Assembly: GCA_946481425.1 (NCBI GenBank)
Contig: CAMLNT010000001.1
Span: 1-45,602 of the forward strand
Source: an uncultured Brevundimonas sp.
Lineage (GTDB): Bacteria > Pseudomonadota > Alphaproteobacteria > Caulobacterales > Caulobacteraceae
Length of the DNA: 45,602 nucleotides
Direction of reading: 5' to 3'
Shown: positions 7,315 to 14,037 of the stretch, piece after piece
Layout of the letters: each line of letters opens with the position of its first letter
Numbering within the stretch: position 1 is the stretch's first letter
Notes under the pieces: model-generated
Told to the model about the DNA's origin: nothing
Seen by the model: only the letters and a program-made list of their open reading frames with translations
Databases searched by the model: none
Program-made: the position numbers and the translations under genes

Positions 7315-9537
7315 TCACGCAAGATCGTTACAAAGTGTATCAAACCACCACCGACCGGGCTTCCCGGTCTTGAAACGCGCAACTTTTTGCTCGTAGCCGA
7401 TGGCTCGGAGCGCCCGAGCACACCGAGTTTCGTCCACGCGTTTTATTGCGCGGTCCGGAAGACCGATCCCGACCAGGGCATCCCGGGTGCGGAAGGGCTC
7501 TGACGACGGCTTCACCCCGCCTATGTCCGGCGTTTCGAGCCAGGTGCGCAGCGCGTCCTCCCAGCTATCCGCGTCCACCGTGAACCGCTCGTGGACGTCG
7601 CGAGCCAGTCGTTCGGCCTCCTCCCACGCCACGCCGCCCTGCTCGAAGAGGACCCGGGCCTCGGCCCAGAGCTGGTCCCGGTCCCGCGCGATGTCCTCGA
7701 CCCTGACGCGCCCGCTCTCCAACGGGAGCCAGCGCCGCGCGCCGGTCGGGTCGTCGAGGACCTCGGTCGGGTTGGACGTGCCCCAGAACAGGCAGCGGCG
7801 CAGCAGGGAGACGGCGAACTCCTGATACTTCGGCGTCCAGTCCTCCTTGCGCCGGCTGGTCCAGGCCTTGATTTCCTCCACCGCCCGGGTCTTGAGGCCG
7901 GACAGCTCGCCCAGCTCGACCACGAGGCACCCGCGCATGAGCCTGGCCCGCGCCTCCTCGGGCTGGTTGAAGTTCATCTCCCGGAAGGTGTCGAACGGGG
8001 CCAGCGCCTCGATCCCCGAGGATTTCCTCTGCCCCTGCTCGCCGGTCAGGATCACCGCCATGTCGGCCTTTATCCCGGGCACGAGCACACGGCCCGCCAT
8101 CGCCGTCCAGGCGTAGCGGCTGACCGCGGTCGCGTAGGGGCTGTCCTCGGTGTTGAAGTAGCGCGTCAGGAACCGGTCGACGCGGGGCACGCCGTCCCAC
8201 TTCAGGCCGCCGAGCCAGACCTGGGCGGTGTCGATTTCCTGGATCGAGGCCAGCCAGTGAACGGCGTCCCGGATCAGCTCCCGGCCGACCGGCTTGAAGC
8301 CGAGCCGCTCCAGGGTGAAGCGCAGGTCGAAGTAGTGCTGGTCCTTGAACGGCATCCACTGGCCGGGCCGTTCCGGATCGGCGAACACGATTTCGGCCCG
8401 GAAGGCGTCGAACCGGATGTCCATGCCCGACACGTCCGGCCGCAGCAGCGCGGCGCGCACATTGCCGACCGTCGCCTCGATCTTGCCGTTGCCGTCCCGT
8501 TGGAACCCGGGCAACGGCAGCTCGACCTTCTCGGCCGGCGCGGTCGGCGTCAGGTCCTCGAAGTCGTCGGCCGACACGTCGACCCAGCCGTAGCGGCGTG
8601 CGGTCGCGAACACGGTTTTCTCGGTGATCGGGTTCGCCGCGTCGGTCTTGTTGTCCAGCCAGGCCCAGACCTTCAGGTCCAGCTCGTCCTGCTCGAAGTG
8701 CGGAGCCCGCGACGAGAACGCCAGGGCGAGCTGGTAGCCCTCCTCGGAGCCGTGGGTCGCGTGGTGGATGCCCGAGACCACGTCCCGCCATTCGTCGTAG
8801 CCCAGCGGGTCGGTGTCGTTCGGGATCGCGTCCAGAGCGGCCTGGAGCTGGCTGTGCTCGACGGTCTGGGTTGTCACGACCTCGCGCACGGGCTTCTCGA
8901 CCACCGGCACAGGGGCCGAGGGCTTCCAGACCAGGTCCAGCGCGTATTCGCGCGGCATGACCTCGTAGTCGAATAGCGGCTCCAGGGGCGCGGACTTGCC
9001 CGCCAGGGGCAGGATGAACTGATTGCCGAAGCCGTGCTCGGGCACGCTGTCCTGCTTCGGGAAGACCTCGATCTGGCTGTGCTGCACGCCCTTCGCGCCG
9101 TTCCGGAAGCCCATGACCCCTAGCACCTGGGTCAAGGCTTGGCGCACCGAGTAGGCGTCCTGGGGCTCGTCCCACACCAGGTAGACGTGGACGCCGTTAC
9201 CGCCCGACGACCGGAACACGACAGGGTGCAGCCCCTGGTGCTCCAGCAGCTCAACGAGCCGGCCCACGACGCCCAGCATGGAAGCCCAGGTCACAACGCC
9301 CTTGTGGCTGTCGAGGTCGAAGACGGCGATCCGGGTCGTGCTCTCGCCCGCCTTGATAGGGCACACGCCCCGGGGCATCGTTCCGTCCAGGTGGCGCTTC
9401 ACGCGCACGGCGGTCAGCGCTTCGCGCGTCCAGGCCATGCCGTTTGGGCCCTTGATCGCGGTGACGTCCGTCCGCGCACGGCTGATAAGCGGCTCCAGGG
9501 CCAGGGCCAGGGCCAGGTCGACTTTGGTCACGGTCAT
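7315..9537 (-). CDS. Primase-helicase: AEP-like primase, PriCT-like and VapE-type helicase domains
   Basis: 740 residues. The N-terminal part (about 1-200) is an archaeo-eukaryotic-type primase/polymerase domain with acidic motif FDLDSHKG (D74, D76) and SGGNGVHVYL (H118). About residues 230-300 (AALDAIPNDTDPLGYDEWRDVVSGIHHATHG) match a PriCT-2 type domain. The C-terminal half is the virulence-associated E (VapE) helicase-like domain, with VPRVDRFLTRYF, a P-loop-like GEQGQRKSSGIEAL, GCLVVELGEL and the closing WGTSNPTEVLDDPTGARRWLPL. It likely primes and unwinds phage DNA for the family A polymerase encoded on the other strand. Its ATG overlaps the upstream Mom-like stop (ATGA). Confidence 0.88.
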   Translation of the reverse strand: MTVTKVDLALALALEPLISRARTDVTAIKGPNGMAWTREALTAVRVKRHLDGTMPRGVCPIKAGESTTRIAVFDLDSHKGVVTWASMLGVVGRLVELLEHQGLHPVVFRSSGGNGVHVYLVWDEPQDAYSVRQALTQVLGVMGFRNGAKGVQHSQIEVFPKQDSVPEHGFGNQFILPLAGKSAPLEPLFDYEVMPREYALDLVWKPSAPVPVVEKPVREVVTTQTVEHSQLQAALDAIPNDTDPLGYDEWRDVVSGIHHATHGSEEGYQLALAFSSRAPHFEQDELDLKVWAWLDNKTDAANPITEKTVFATARRYGWVDVSADDFEDLTPTAPAEKVELPLPGFQRDGNGKIEATVGNVRAALLRPDVSGMDIRFDAFRAEIVFADPERPGQWMPFKDQHYFDLRFTLERLGFKPVGRELIRDAVHWLASIQEIDTAQVWLGGLKWDGVPRVDRFLTRYFNTEDSPYATAVSRYAWTAMAGRVLVPGIKADMAVILTGEQGQRKSSGIEALAPFDTFREMNFNQPEEARARLMRGCLVVELGELSGLKTRAVEEIKAWTSRRKEDWTPKYQEFAVSLLRRCLFWGTSNPTEVLDDPTGARRWLPLESGRVRVEDIARDRDQLWAEARVLFEQGGVAWEEAERLARDVHERFTVDADSWEDALRTWLETPDIGGVKPSSEPFRTRDALVGIGLPDRAIKRVDETRCARALRAIGYEQKVARFKTGKPGRWWFDTLCNDLA

Positions 9538-10133
9538 CCCTTCAGGCGTTCGTCTTGCTCAGCCGACCCTGCCATCCGTGGCCAGCCGCACATATTGTCC
9601 AGACGGCGGCGCGCGCGCCGGTCGCCCGTGGTGATCCAGTAGCGGTGCTTGGGCTTGCGCCGGACCTTCTCGGCCTGGGCCCCTTGGCCTGAGCGGAACG
9701 CCTCGCGCGAGTGCTTGCCCGGCACGATGTAGTCGAAACGCGGCGTCTTTCTGTCCATGTCCGTCCACCCCGCGTAAGCGAAGTTCAAGGCCCGGTAGAT
9801 GTAGCCCGCATGGCCCTGCCTGGTGTCGGCGTAGCTGAACACGATCCGGGGCGGCAGCAACGCCAGGCACCGGGCCACGAACCAGCTCTCGGTGTTCCGC
9901 GGCATCCGGTCATGGACCCATAGCCGGTTCAGCTCCAGGGCCAGATCGGGCGCGGCCGGACATACGCTCTTCTGGACATCCCGGGAGCCCGGCACGCCGA
10001 AGATGCAGACCCCGACCAGGGCATCCACCTCGTAGAGGCCGAAGGCGTGCGAGACCGGGGGCTTGCGGTGCAGGTAGTGTTCGCGCTCGACCACGTCGCG
10101 CGCCGTGCGGGCGTCAAGCGCCTTTACGATCAC
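9534..10133 (-). CDS. Mom-like DNA modification protein (GNAT fold), copy 1
   Basis: 199 residues from a GTG that overlaps the upstream stop (GTGA). The order of motifs, AREHYLHR-like EREHYLHRKPPVSHAFGLY, then LVGVCIFGVPG, then LELNRLWVHD, then FSYADTRQGHAGYIYRALNFAYAG, is that of the Mu Mom family, GNAT-related proteins that convert adenine to N6-carbamoylmethyl-type adenine and protect phage DNA from restriction (known for Mom). Activity in this protein is inferred. It is basic at the C-terminus (KVRRKPKHRYWITTGDRRARRRL), consistent with DNA binding. A second, divergent Mom-like gene lies at 19565-20152 on the other strand. Confidence 0.75.
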   Translation of the reverse strand: MIVKALDARTARDVVEREHYLHRKPPVSHAFGLYEVDALVGVCIFGVPGSRDVQKSVCPAAPDLALELNRLWVHDRMPRNTESWFVARCLALLPPRIVFSYADTRQGHAGYIYRALNFAYAGWTDMDRKTPRFDYIVPGKHSREAFRSGQGAQAEKVRRKPKHRYWITTGDRRARRRLDNMCGWPRMAGSAEQDERLKG

Positions 10134-10336
10134 GGCGTCACCACCAGGATCGGGTTCACGAGCCGCCGTGCCTTGACCCCGTACAGGGCCTCGATCTCCT
10201 GGGCGCGCCGAGGCGGCACCCATCGCTTCTTGTTCAGCCACTGGCTCACGGCCTGCTGCGAGACGCCGAGGGCGTCGGCGAGCTGGGCCTGGCCGCCGGC
10301 GGCGTCGATGGCTTCCTGGACCGCGTTGTCGGTCAT
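10130..10336 (-). CDS. Cro/YdaS-like helix-turn-helix regulator
   Basis: 68 residues, start at the ATG of MTDNAVQEAIDAAGGQAQLA. The segment AGGQAQLADALGVSQQAVSQWLNKKRWVPPRRAQEIEALYGVKARRLVNP is the Cro/YdaS type helix-turn-helix: helix 2 QLADALGV, recognition helix QQAVSQWLNKK. It is the best candidate in the window for the protein that binds the palindromic sites in the divergent region 12830-12989. It ends in a GTGA overlap with the Mom-like gene. Confidence 0.8.
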   Translation of the reverse strand: MTDNAVQEAIDAAGGQAQLADALGVSQQAVSQWLNKKRWVPPRRAQEIEALYGVKARRLVNPILVVTP

Positions 10337-10364
10337 TCCTGGGTCCTTGGTCTGTTGGGGTGGG

Positions 10365-10550
10365 TCATTGGTCAACGATCCTCGACTTGGCTCGCCAGTG
10401 CATCTTGCCGTTCTGAACCCACATATGCAGGCCGTGCGAGACGCGGGGGCTGCGGGACTGATTGAACGGGCGGGGCTGGCAGCCATGACAGGTGCAGGGC
10501 CGATTGCGCCACGATGACCACGTGCGAGCTATCCATCGGAGAGCGCTCAT
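10365..10550 (-). CDS. Small Cys-containing hypothetical protein
   Basis: 61 residues. It is supported by an ATGA overlap with the upstream gene and lies in the run of early genes. It carries a short Cys motif, PCTCHGCQPR, and several aromatic residues and is strongly basic, so metal or nucleic acid binding is possible. No family recognised. Confidence 0.5.
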   Translation of the reverse strand: MSALRWIARTWSSWRNRPCTCHGCQPRPFNQSRSPRVSHGLHMWVQNGKMHWRAKSRIVDQ

Positions 10551-10714
10551 CGTTCACTCTCCGGGGATAGGGCGGCGGGCTTGGAGCCGAACACCTTTCG
10601 GTATTTCCGCACGGTCGACGGGTGGCAGCAGACGAGCCGCGCAATCTCGGCGTCGCTGCGCTCGGCGTGGTTCTGGACCATCAGCCGAAGCTCTCGTTTC
10701 TCGGCATTGGTCAT
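10547..10714 (-). CDS. Small helix-turn-helix protein
   Basis: 55 residues starting MTNAEKRELRLMVQNHAERS. The segment RSDAEIARLVCCHPSTVRKYRKVFG is a homeodomain-like helix-turn-helix (DAEIARLV turn PSTVRKYRKV). The start ATG follows a GGAGTAGG Shine-Dalgarno. It probably regulates transcription of the early operon; the target is not visible. Confidence 0.7.
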   Translation of the reverse strand: MTNAEKRELRLMVQNHAERSDAEIARLVCCHPSTVRKYRKVFGSKPAALSPESER

Positions 10715-10715
10715 C

Positions 10716-11018
10716 CTACTCCCCTCCCTGTGCTTGGGGCTGGAGGGCGGCGACCCACTCGCCGAGCGAGCGCTCGTCGATGTATGTGTCATATGTCGTC
10801 CGGTCCGGTCGGATCGGCCCAAGCCGCCCGCCAACGGACCGCCAGCCCGGCGCATCGATAGCGTCGCTCAGAATGCTGTTTCCGGGGCGTCGGTATTGCA
10901 GGATAAGGTCAGCGGCTTCCTGTGGGGACGACGCCTCGACCGAAACCACCCTTCGGTAAGTCTGGACCGGGGCGACGCTGACGAGGACCGGCACCCGATA
11001 AACTCGCTTCTCGCTCAT
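10716..11018 (-). CDS. Hypothetical protein, 100 residues
   Basis: Starts MSEKRVYRVPVLVSVAPVQT and contains RRVVSVEASSPQEAADLI, a pattern of small beta-alpha phage proteins in which a modified-strand motif VxVEAxSxxEAxxxA is followed by a helix. The start overlaps the upstream stop (ATGA). The C-terminus VAALQPQAQGGE closely resembles that of the preceding gene, through an 18-base direct repeat (10733-10750 and 11029-11046). No function assigned. Confidence 0.6.
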   Translation of the reverse strand: MSEKRVYRVPVLVSVAPVQTYRRVVSVEASSPQEAADLILQYRRPGNSILSDAIDAPGWRSVGGRLGPIRPDRTTYDTYIDERSLGEWVAALQPQAQGGE

Positions 11019-12373
11019 CCCTCGCCTCCTTGGGGCTGGAGGGCGGAGAGGATGCGATCAGTCGCTTCCTGCACAGGCGGCTCGTGAGTGGAGGCCACCC
11101 GGCACGGGAGGCCAGCTCCCGCAAGCGCCCCGTTCGCTATCCGCACGACCTCCTGCGCCACCTTCTCCCGCAGCCCTTCCGGGGTGGCCGGGGTGGGGCG
11201 GGTGACGGGTGATGGGACCAAGCCGTCAATTTCGGCCTGCTTCATCATCTCCATGAACGCGCGGACGACGTTTTCTTCAGAGACGTTGCGGGGCATGAAC
11301 TCTCGCCCGGCCTCGACCATCGCTTCGGTAGGCGTGTAGTCGCCCAGCGCACCAAACTGCACTGCCGACGCCGGTCGGGTGTAGAGAGGTTCCGGCTTTT
11401 CGCCGAGGCTGCGCTCCATCTCCACCTCCGCTGGCCTGTTGGTGTATTTCCACTGGCCGAGCATTTTCCATCGCCACGCCACCGGAGCATCCCCCTCTCC
11501 GGGGGAGGGGGCGATAGGAAGCGCAGAGCCGGTCGGCTTGGCCGCCTGCTTCGCCCTGATCTTCTCGATGATCTCCGGGCGGGTGATCCGCGCGAGTTCG
11601 GCCTCGCCCGCCTCGTGCATATCCAGTCCTGCCGCCAGACAGAGCGCGGCGAGCGTGACCATGACGCCGCCGACTTCCTGCCGGGGCTCTCCAACCGGGC
11701 GGCCAAAGACGTAGTCCACGAGGGCGTGCGCCCGGTCAGCGGAGTAGCCGAGCGACTGGACCAGTTCGAGCGCCTCTTCGATAAAGCGGTCGTTGCGCTC
11801 CAGCGTGTCAGCGGCGATCTCTGCCCCGAAGCAGACCAGCATCCACGGCTTCACGCGGCCCTGGAACGGCGATGCCGGGTCCGCGTCGCACATGCCGCAA
11901 GCCATCCAGCCGTGCTGACACTCGAAGTCGAAGGGCTTCTTCGCCGTCCCCACCTGTTCCGCCGTGCTGGTGGTGGATGGGGCGGAGAGAAAGGCGCGGG
12001 CGGCGGCTACAGCGGGCGCGTCTGCGTAGGGCTTGAACCCGCCTTCATCGTCGGCCCACTTCCGTCCGCAGTCGTCACAGATGGTCCAGATCGTGCCACC
12101 ACGATGGGTGTCCTCGTGTCGGCAGGTTTCCTGATCAACATGGGCCAACAAGTCAGCCAGCACGCCAACAACCGGCCCTCCCGCCTGCTCGGTGGGGACG
12201 GAAGCCGCTTGCGGCTGGAGTGCGCCCTCTCCTACAGGGGAGGCGGAAAGGGCGTCGAGCTTTGCCAGAACGTGCGCGGCCTGCGTCTGGGTCACGCGGC
12301 CAGCGAGTACATGGAACTCGTCCAGCGCGGCCATAACGACGCCGATGCGGCGGTCGGGGGTGTCAGCTGGCAT
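11015..12373 (-). CDS. MazG-like protein with zinc-ribbon segments
   Basis: 452 residues of mosaic appearance. About residues 83-110 hold a zinc-ribbon-like pair (CRHEDT...CDDCGRKW) and 148-160 another Cys cluster (CQHGWMACGMC). The middle, RNDRFIEEALELVQSLGYSADRAHALVDYVFGRPVGEPRQEVGGVMVTLAALC, resembles MazG-like helical proteins seen in alphaproteobacteria and their phages; the EExxE part is present but the later ExxD is replaced by EVGGV, so pyrophosphatase activity is doubtful. After it come VAWRWKMLGQW...EPLYTRP, a short module common in phage proteins, and a helical C-terminus. It ends ALQPQGGEG. Possibly acts on nucleotides or serves as a binding protein. Confidence 0.6.
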   Translation of the reverse strand: MPADTPDRRIGVVMAALDEFHVLAGRVTQTQAAHVLAKLDALSASPVGEGALQPQAASVPTEQAGGPVVGVLADLLAHVDQETCRHEDTHRGGTIWTICDDCGRKWADDEGGFKPYADAPAVAAARAFLSAPSTTSTAEQVGTAKKPFDFECQHGWMACGMCDADPASPFQGRVKPWMLVCFGAEIAADTLERNDRFIEEALELVQSLGYSADRAHALVDYVFGRPVGEPRQEVGGVMVTLAALCLAAGLDMHEAGEAELARITRPEIIEKIRAKQAAKPTGSALPIAPSPGEGDAPVAWRWKMLGQWKYTNRPAEVEMERSLGEKPEPLYTRPASAVQFGALGDYTPTEAMVEAGREFMPRNVSEENVVRAFMEMMKQAEIDGLVPSPVTRPTPATPEGLREKVAQEVVRIANGALAGAGLPCRVASTHEPPVQEATDRILSALQPQGGEG

Positions 12374-12692
12374 TGACGAAGACCACGTTGCCTGCGGCCA
12401 GCTGCACGAAGACGCACTGCTGCTTGCCGGCCAGGCAGGCCCTGGCGGCGATCTCGACGAGCTTCTTGCCGTCGCCCGCGCCGGTGGTCATGGCGATCTC
12501 GTACTTCAGGCTGTCGTCCTGGTAGACGTCGCCCTTCTCGTCCTTCCAGGCCCCGGTCACCAAGGTCTGGGTGTAGCCGCCCCAGACGGCGAGGATAGCG
12601 TCGCGCAGGTCACGGTGGACCTTGGTCAGCTTCTTCCCCTCGTTGCCGTGGAGCGGCAGGATGAGGGTGGCGATCTTGCGGTCGGTGTTCAT
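12363..12692 (-). CDS. Hypothetical early protein, 109 residues
   Basis: Starts MNTDRKIATLILPLHGNEGK, with KLTKVHRDLRDAILAVWGGYTQTLVTGAWKDEKGDVYQDDSLKYEIAM. The mix of strands and helices suggests a compact cytoplasmic protein. The start overlaps the upstream stop by one base (TGATG) and the end overlaps the MazG-like gene. I do not recognise the family; it is the second gene of the leftward early operon. Confidence 0.65.
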   Translation of the reverse strand: MNTDRKIATLILPLHGNEGKKLTKVHRDLRDAILAVWGGYTQTLVTGAWKDEKGDVYQDDSLKYEIAMTTGAGDGKKLVEIAARACLAGKQQCVFVQLAAGNVVFVNAS

Positions 12693-12829
12693 CAGATGTC
12701 TCCCTTCAGGCGGCGCAGGGCGTCGAGGCGGGCGTACCCTCCAGTCGCGCGGGGGTCAGTGTTGAACACGCCGGGCGCTACCTCGTAGTAGCGGTACTTC
12801 GGCGTCTCCAGAACCAGCTTGGGGGTCAT
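12692..12829 (-). CDS. Small hypothetical protein leading the leftward early operon
   Basis: 45 residues, MTPKLVLETPKYRYYEVAPG onward. The start is decided by the Shine-Dalgarno AAAAGGACAAG placed 4 bases before the ATG; an open frame extends further upstream to 13012 but that would cover the divergent control region. It is the first gene of the operon running to the primase-helicase. Function unknown. Confidence 0.65.
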   Translation of the reverse strand: MTPKLVLETPKYRYYEVAPGVFNTDPRATGGYARLDALRRLKGDI

Positions 12830-12833
12830 GTCT

Positions 12834-12844
12834 CTTGTCCTTTT
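12834..12844 (-). promoter_or_regulatory. Extended ribosome-binding site AAAAGGACAAG
   Basis: Directly before the 45-residue gene. The same 11-mer precedes the genes starting at 12990 and 18969, and a 10-mer version the gene at 22633. Confidence 0.7.
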
Positions 12845-12917
12845 ATGCTTGTGCAGTGCCTCACCCCTACACCCGTCGGGCTGCTTGTACAAGCACTCAT
12901 TTTTCACAAGCAATCGC

Positions 12918-12946
12918 TTGACAGGCCGTTCGGCGGCTCGTAAAGG
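12918..12946 (+). promoter_or_regulatory. Candidate rightward early promoter
   Basis: TTGACA (12918-12923) is a perfect -35, followed after 17 bases by TAAAGG (12941-12946), a weak -10. The second dyad (12907-12920) overlaps the -35, so a bound repressor would block it. The predicted leader to the first rightward gene is about 37 bases. Confidence 0.5.
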
Positions 12947-12974
12947 GGGAGGGCCGCTGGACAAGGGCGGCGTG

Positions 12975-12985
12975 AAAAGGACAAG
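12975..12985 (+). promoter_or_regulatory. Extended ribosome-binding site AAAAGGACAAG
   Basis: Four bases before the ATG at 12990; identical to the leftward-operon copy in inverse orientation. Confidence 0.7.
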
Positions 12986-12989
12986 GAAG

Positions 12990-13178
12990 ATGGCCAAGCG
13001 CAAACAGATCACGGTCCTAGTGACCCTTTCGGTTCACCCTCGCGTGACCGCGGCCGAGGCTCGGCGCGAACTGCGGACCCGCGTCAACGAGCTGCGCGAG
13101 CACCATTGCGTGTTCCAGTCCGGTTTGTACGCGGAAGAGAAACACGTTCGCGTGGCCAAGCTGGAGGCGGTGCGCTGA
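12990..13178 (+). CDS. Small hypothetical protein leading the rightward operon
   Basis: 62 residues, MAKRKQITVLVTLSVHPRVT onward. The strand TVLVTLSV followed by a helix AAEARRELRTRVNEL and a final strand EEKHVRVAKLEAVR suggests a small alpha-beta protein. The start is set by AAAAGGACAAGGAAG immediately before the ATG. It ends in a TGATG overlap with the next gene. Family not recognised. Confidence 0.65.
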   Translation: MAKRKQITVLVTLSVHPRVTAAEARRELRTRVNELREHHCVFQSGLYAEEKHVRVAKLEAVR

Positions 13179-13417
13179 TGGCCCTGCATTTCGATTTGAC
13201 CGCGATCCCGGAAGAAAACCGGACTATCGTCGCGGACCGCGACGGCGATCCGACCCGAGGCGAGGACTTCGCGAAGGGCGACCGCGTGATGTCGCCGATC
13301 ACCAACGCCTTGATCTGGGCGACGATGTCGGTCGGCCTGAACCAGCAGGACCAGAACAAATGGTTGGCGGCGACCTACCGGTCGTTCACCGCCGACGTGA
13401 CGCGGGAGATCGTCTGA
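13178..13417 (+). CDS. Hypothetical protein, 79 residues
   Basis: Starts MALHFDLTAIPEENRTIVAD at an ATG overlapping the previous stop (TGATG). The segment MSPITNALIWATMSVGLNQQDQNKWLAATYRSF is helical. It lies in the operon of small early genes with no recognised family. Confidence 0.6.
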   Translation: MALHFDLTAIPEENRTIVADRDGDPTRGEDFAKGDRVMSPITNALIWATMSVGLNQQDQNKWLAATYRSFTADVTREIV

Positions 13418-13869
13418 TGCCCGCCGTCACTCTCACCCGCGAAGAACTCACGGCCATGAACCCGTGCGGCCTGGACGGTCGTCTCGCCCTGTTCGGCCGC
13501 CGCCGCAAGATGGACGTGCGTCAAGCCCTGGCGGCCGGCGCGACCGTCTCGAACATTCTCTGGGTCGCCGGGCGGCTCGGGCTCGGTAAGGAGTGCGCAC
13601 ACTTCGCTGAAGCAGCGGCCAAGAGGGTAGCGCACCTACAGAACAGCGCTGCCTACGCCGCCTCCGCCTCCGACGCCGCCGCCGACGCCGCCGCCTACGC
13701 TTCCGCCGACGCCGCCGCCTACGCCTCCGCCGCCTACGCCGCCTGCGCCGCCTACGCCGCCGACTACGCCGCCGACTACGCCGCCGCCGCCGCCGCCGCC
13801 TACGCCGCCGCCGACGCCGCCGCCGAGAGGGAAGCGCAGAAACAAATCCTGATAGAGGTGTTCGGATGA
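13417..13869 (+). CDS. Ala-rich repeat protein, resembling phage 'putative immunity protein' family
   Basis: 150 residues. The N-terminal 75 (NPCGLDGRLALFGRRRKMDVRQALAAGATVSNILWVAGRLGLGKECAHFAEAAAKRVAHL) look like a folded helical domain; residues ~79-137 are almost entirely Ala with Tyr, Asp or Ser at regular intervals (units such as AAYA and DAAA). This layout, a short domain followed by AAAYAAAY-type repeats, is seen in phage and bacterial proteins annotated as putative immunity protein; the function is unproven. Start overlaps the upstream stop (TGATG), end overlaps the next gene (ATGA). Confidence 0.6.
   Translation: MPAVTLTREELTAMNPCGLDGRLALFGRRRKMDVRQALAAGATVSNILWVAGRLGLGKECAHFAEAAAKRVAHLQNSAAYAASASDAAADAAAYASADAAAYASAAYAACAAYAADYAADYAAAAAAAYAAADAAAEREAQKQILIEVFG
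13651..13825 (+). repeat. GCC-rich triplet repeat tract inside the Ala-rich gene
   Basis: About 175 bases of GCC, TAC, GAC and TCC triplets in one frame. Any slippage in units of three keeps the frame, so repeat number could vary between isolates. On the opposite strand the same tract gives Gly- or Arg-rich frames that are not genes. Confidence 0.85.
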
Positions 13870-14036
13870 CCCCGCACGAAGACACGTCCCGGCACACCGC
13901 CGTACCGGACTACGACAAGGCCCCGCTTCTGGACATCCTGATCCTGGTGGCGGTCGGCACCACCCTCCTCGGCAGCGCGACGGTCTCGGTATTCGGGTTC
14001 GTCGTGGCCTTGGCCAAGATCGCGGGAGCGAACTGA
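13866..14036 (+). CDS. Small single-pass membrane protein
   Basis: 56 residues, MTPHEDTSRHTAVPDYDKAP then a hydrophobic span DILILVAVGTTLLGSATVSVFGFVVALAKIAG (about residues 23-53). It overlaps the preceding stop (ATGA) and the next gene starts 1 base after its stop, so the gene is well placed. Possibly an exclusion or envelope protein; neighbouring the Ala-rich putative immunity protein. Function not established. Confidence 0.65.
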   Translation: MTPHEDTSRHTAVPDYDKAPLLDILILVAVGTTLLGSATVSVFGFVVALAKIAGAN

Positions 14037-14037
14037 G

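Larger units (their letters stand above)
12830..12989. promoter_or_regulatory. Divergent control region with operator-like palindromes
   Basis: 160 bases between the leftward and rightward early operons. It holds a perfect 14-base palindrome TGCTTGTACAAGCA (12882-12895), a second dyad CAAGCAATCGCTTG (12907-12920) centred 25 bases away, and a half-site-like TGCTTGTGCA (12846-12855). All share the half GCTTG(T). The layout is that of phage switch operators. The likely binder is one of the small helix-turn-helix proteins of the leftward operon (inference). Confidence 0.6.

Noticed and set aside
7591..8976. 461-codon plus-strand frame opposite the primase-helicase
   Set aside because: Shadow frame; the minus-strand product has primase and VapE motifs in order.
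10130..10336. Full CI-type repressor proving a temperate lifestyle
   Set aside because: The protein is only a 68-residue Cro/YdaS-like helix-turn-helix with no oligomerisation or cleavage domain, and no integrase is present.
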